Assembly: GCA_023390635.1 (NCBI GenBank)
Contig: JAEWCM010000117.1
Span: 1-5,356, forward strand
Direction of reading: 5' to 3'
Length of the DNA: 5,356 bases
Source of the DNA: Bacillota bacterium
Lineage (GTDB): Bacteria > Bacillota > Desulfitobacteriia > Desulfitobacteriales > Desulfitobacteriaceae
In this document: piece by piece, positions 4,425 to 5,356 of the stretch
How the letters are laid out: each line of letters begins with the position of its first letter
Numbering within the stretch: the first letter of the stretch is position 1
Notes under the pieces: generated by a model
Seen by the model: only the letters and a program-made list of their open reading frames with translations
What the model was told of the DNA's origin: nothing
Databases searched by the model: none
Made by a program: the position numbers and the translations under genes

Positions 4425-5356
4425 ATGGATCATTCAAAACAACTTGGCGAAGAAAAAGTATCGAAATTAATACTCAAATTTTCCATCCCCGCAATTATCG
4501 GTATGCTCGTGAACGGGCTGTATAATATTGTGGACCGGGTCTTTGTGGGCCGTGGAGTGGGAGAGCTGGCCCTGTCCAGCGTGAGCATTGTTTTTCCTAT
4601 TCCTCTGGTATTGATGGCTTTCGGAATGTTGATCGGCTTAGGTGCCACATCGCTGGTATCGATTCGGTTGGGCCAGAATAAGCGGGAAGAGGCTCAACAG
4701 ATTGTGGGCAATGCCTTTGTACTTTTGGTTATTATTAATTTGATCATCAGTTTGGTCTGTTTCATTTTTATGGATAGTATTTTGCGCCTATTAGGAGCCA
4801 GTCCGGATGTAATGCCCTATGCCAGGGATTTTGTCAGTGTCCTGTTATGGGGAGCAGTATTTCAGGGCGTCGGCTTCGGTTTGAATAACCTGATCAGGGC
4901 GGAGGGAAATCCAAGGACCGCTATGCTGACTATGCTTTTAGGCGCAGGATTGAATATTGTTCTAAATCCTATCTTTATCTTTGGATTGGGGATGGGCATC
5001 AAGGGCTCGGCATTGGCCACAGTGATTTCTCAATTTGTCAGTGCTATTTGGGTTATGGCATATTTCTTTGGCAAAAGAGCTATGTTGAAAATCACCCCCA
5101 AAAGCATGATGATCAGCAAATCCATCACCCAAGGAATCGTATCCATCGGCTTCTCACCCTTTGTAATGCAATTGGTGGGCAGTGTGATAATGGTCCTCTT
5201 GAACAGACAATTACTGGTATATGGAGGAGATGAAGCCATCGCTGCCATGACGGTAATTAACAGTGTGGTGAGCCTGATTGTGATGCCTGCTTTCGGAATT
5301 AATCAGGGAATTCAACCGATTATTGGCTTCAACTATGGCGCCCTTCAATATGGGAG
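4425..5356 (+). CDS. MATE family multidrug efflux transporter, MepA-like (N-terminal part, runs off the window)
   Basis: The frame is open from ATG 4425 to the window end: 310 residues of a family usually near 450, so about eight of twelve membrane helices are visible. The start has GGAGG at 4411-4415; ATG 4418 is in another frame. Family marks are KFSIPAIIGMLVNGLYNIVDRVFVG in helix 1, with Asp37 at the position of the conserved TM1 acidic residue, GLGATSLVSIRLGQNK at 71-86, IRAEGNPRTAM at 157-167, LNIVLNPIFIFGLGMGIKGSALAT at 176-199, and GINQGIQPIIGFNYGA at 291-306. These proteins are inner-membrane antiporters that export cationic or aromatic drugs using a Na+ or H+ gradient. Asn181 stands where I remember Asp in many relatives. 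The gene diverges from yjdF, which suggests shared physiology. The exact substrate is unknown. Confidence 0.93.
   Translation, partial: MDHSKQLGEEKVSKLILKFSIPAIIGMLVNGLYNIVDRVFVGRGVGELALSSVSIVFPIPLVLMAFGMLIGLGATSLVSIRLGQNKREEAQQIVGNAFVLLVIINLIISLVCFIFMDSILRLLGASPDVMPYARDFVSVLLWGAVFQGVGFGLNNLIRAEGNPRTAMLTMLLGAGLNIVLNPIFIFGLGMGIKGSALATVISQFVSAIWVMAYFFGKRAMLKITPKSMMISKSITQGIVSIGFSPFVMQLVGSVIMVLLNRQLLVYGGDEAIAAMTVINSVVSLIVMPAFGINQGIQPIIGFNYGALQYG

Overview
This looks like a chromosomal segment of a Gram-positive bacterium of the Firmicutes, probably a Clostridia member of the Peptococcaceae/Desulfitobacterium kind. The evidence is murT-gatD, a mazEF pair of the Bacillus EndoAI/EndoA type, a yjdF gene with a yjdF-type leader RNA, and strong GGAGG-type ribosome binding sites. 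The genus is an inference from gene content and style, not proven.

Layout, left to right. Positions 1-1386 hold the 3' part of murT and the complete gatD. They overlap by a few bases and encode the two subunits of lipid II isoglutaminyl synthase, which amidates peptidoglycan stem peptides. A 300-base AT-rich gap follows, with a perfect 18-bp palindrome and, near its end, a consensus sigma-A promoter. That promoter drives a two-gene toxin-antitoxin operon (1688-2313): a ribbon-helix-helix antitoxin with a TTG start, then a MazF mRNA interferase joined to it by an ATGA overlap and closed by a hairpin terminator. Positions 2472-3167 encode a stand-alone class I glutamine-amidotransferase-fold hydrolase of the PuuD (peptidase C26) type.

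Positions 3190-3704 contain no convincing gene. They form a compact element bounded by imperfect terminal inverted repeats, with two nested long hairpins inside, and look like a MITE (non-autonomous transposon) or structured repeat. The left hairpin contains a bidirectional terminator-like core. The right one is closed by a perfect 17-bp stem and carries three copies of CANGGANG, two of them shown in hairpin hexaloops, which resembles the CsrA/RsmA binding consensus. This is the most unexpected part of the window.

Positions 3735-4320, on the minus strand, hold yjdF with its own promoter and a leader that folds like a riboswitch: a 9-bp closing stem, an 8-bp internal hairpin, and a CCCCCTC segment that can pair with the ribosome binding site. 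Divergent from it, at 4425, a MATE-family multidrug efflux pump begins and runs off the window. Because yjdF riboswitches are known to respond to azaaromatic compounds, the yjdF/MATE pair is plausibly a sense-and-export module for toxic heterocycles.
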